The translations under genes were made by a program, and so were the position numbers. Below the pieces are notes generated by a model. The model saw nothing but the letters and a program-made list of their open reading frames with translations, had not been told where the DNA came from and did not search any database. Of a stretch of 6,459 nucleotides of DNA, positions 6,076 to 6,459 are shown in pieces; positions within the stretch are counted from its first letter, which is position 1; the number at the start of each line of letters is the position of its first letter. This stretch comes from Methanomassiliicoccaceae archaeon (GTDB lineage: Archaea; Thermoplasmatota; Thermoplasmata; Methanomassiliicoccales; UBA472): positions 1 to 6,459 of the forward strand of contig JACXTO010000157.1 in assembly GCA_016919565.1 (NCBI GenBank), written 5' to 3'.

Positions 6076-6459
6076 ATGGCATCCGCTCAGAGCGTAAAGC
6101 GTCCCAGGTATCGCACCTACGTGGACGGGTTCGACGAGAACCTCAACGGTGGCATACCTCAGGGGCACATCGTAATCTTGGCCGGTGCCGCGGGGACGAT
6201 GAAGTCCTCGCTCGCCTATCATATTCTGTTCATGAACGCCAAGCGGGACGGCGTGAATGGCCTCTACATCTCCTTAGAGCAGGGCCGTCCTAGCCTGACC
6301 CGGCAGATGGAGAACCTGGGGTTGAAAGGGGAGACGCTGGGGAACCTGGAAGTGCTCGACCTGGGCGAGATCAGGCGCAAGAGCGAGGGAGCGCAGTTCA
6401 TGGACACGTTCCGGTTCGCCATCAGCGAGACGAAGAAGCGTTTCAATTACGATCTATTG
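6076..6459 (+). CDS. KaiC/RadA-like RecA-family ATPase, N-terminal part (cut by window edge)
   Basis: 128 codons are visible before the right edge. The start resembles KaiC-like domains: YVDGFDENLNGGIPQGHIVIL (15-35) is the usual 'GfDe.L.GGip.G....l.G' lead-in. It is followed by a P-loop GAAGTMKSS (37-45) with Lys43, then YISLEQG (64-70), whose Glu68 matches the catalytic Glu of KaiC-type ATPases. The second Glu of the common LEE pair is Gln69 here. The residue before the P-loop Lys is Met42 instead of the usual Gly. Walker B and the rest lie beyond the window. Archaeal proteins of this group act in signalling, motility (FlaH) or recombination (RadA/RadB), and this one cannot be narrowed further. 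A 13-codon frame at 6056-6097 and a shorter one at 6060 overlap the start out of frame and look accidental. No ribosome-binding site precedes the ATG, which fits leaderless translation. Confidence 0.88.
   Translation, partial: MASAQSVKRPRYRTYVDGFDENLNGGIPQGHIVILAGAAGTMKSSLAYHILFMNAKRDGVNGLYISLEQGRPSLTRQMENLGLKGETLGNLEVLDLGEIRRKSEGAQFMDTFRFAISETKKRFNYDLL

Overview
This window looks like a piece of a GC-rich euryarchaeal chromosome, most plausibly from the Thermoplasmatota / Methanomassiliicoccales side. That placement is inference. It rests on an archaeal-type KEOPS subunit (Cgi121), a GHMP-family homoserine kinase joined to a zinc-ribbon threonine synthase, a KaiC-like RecA-family ATPase, archaeal-style TATA boxes with short or absent leaders, and Shine-Dalgarno motifs of the GGTG/GAGG type. 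No rRNA, tRNA, CRISPR array, insertion sequence or phage gene was seen.

Layout. (1) Minus strand, 3029 to the left edge: one very large open frame of 1009 codons, unbroken and running off the window. It encodes an almost purely alpha-helical, Ala/Glu/Leu/Lys/Arg-rich protein. Read in register, it is a tandem array of at least sixteen diverged units of about 62 residues. I do not recognise the family, and it is the most interesting object here. The long plus-strand open frames opposite it are shadows. (2) Minus strand, 3143-3631: cgi121, the KEOPS tRNA-modification subunit, upstream of the repeat gene and pointing the same way, with a 113-base gap that carries its own promoter-like sequence. 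(3) 3632-3786: a divergent control region between cgi121 and thrB with TATA-like boxes facing both ways. (4) Plus strand, 3787-4722 and 4724-5938: a tight thrB-thrC operon for the last two steps of threonine synthesis. One base separates the stop and start codons, and the thrC ribosome-binding site lies inside the last thrB codons. (5) 5939-6075: a gap with a perfect 8-base inverted repeat and a TATA-like box about 30 bases before the next start. (6) Plus strand, 6076 to the right edge: the first 128 codons of a KaiC/RadA-like ATPase with an altered P-loop, Met in place of the Gly before the Lys.

How they work together. ThrB phosphorylates homoserine and ThrC converts O-phosphohomoserine to threonine. 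Threonine is also a substrate of t6A synthesis, the tRNA modification in which Cgi121 takes part, so the divergent pair is loosely connected through threonine; this link is suggestive only. Nothing in the sequence ties the helical-repeat protein or the KaiC-like ATPase to the threonine genes.
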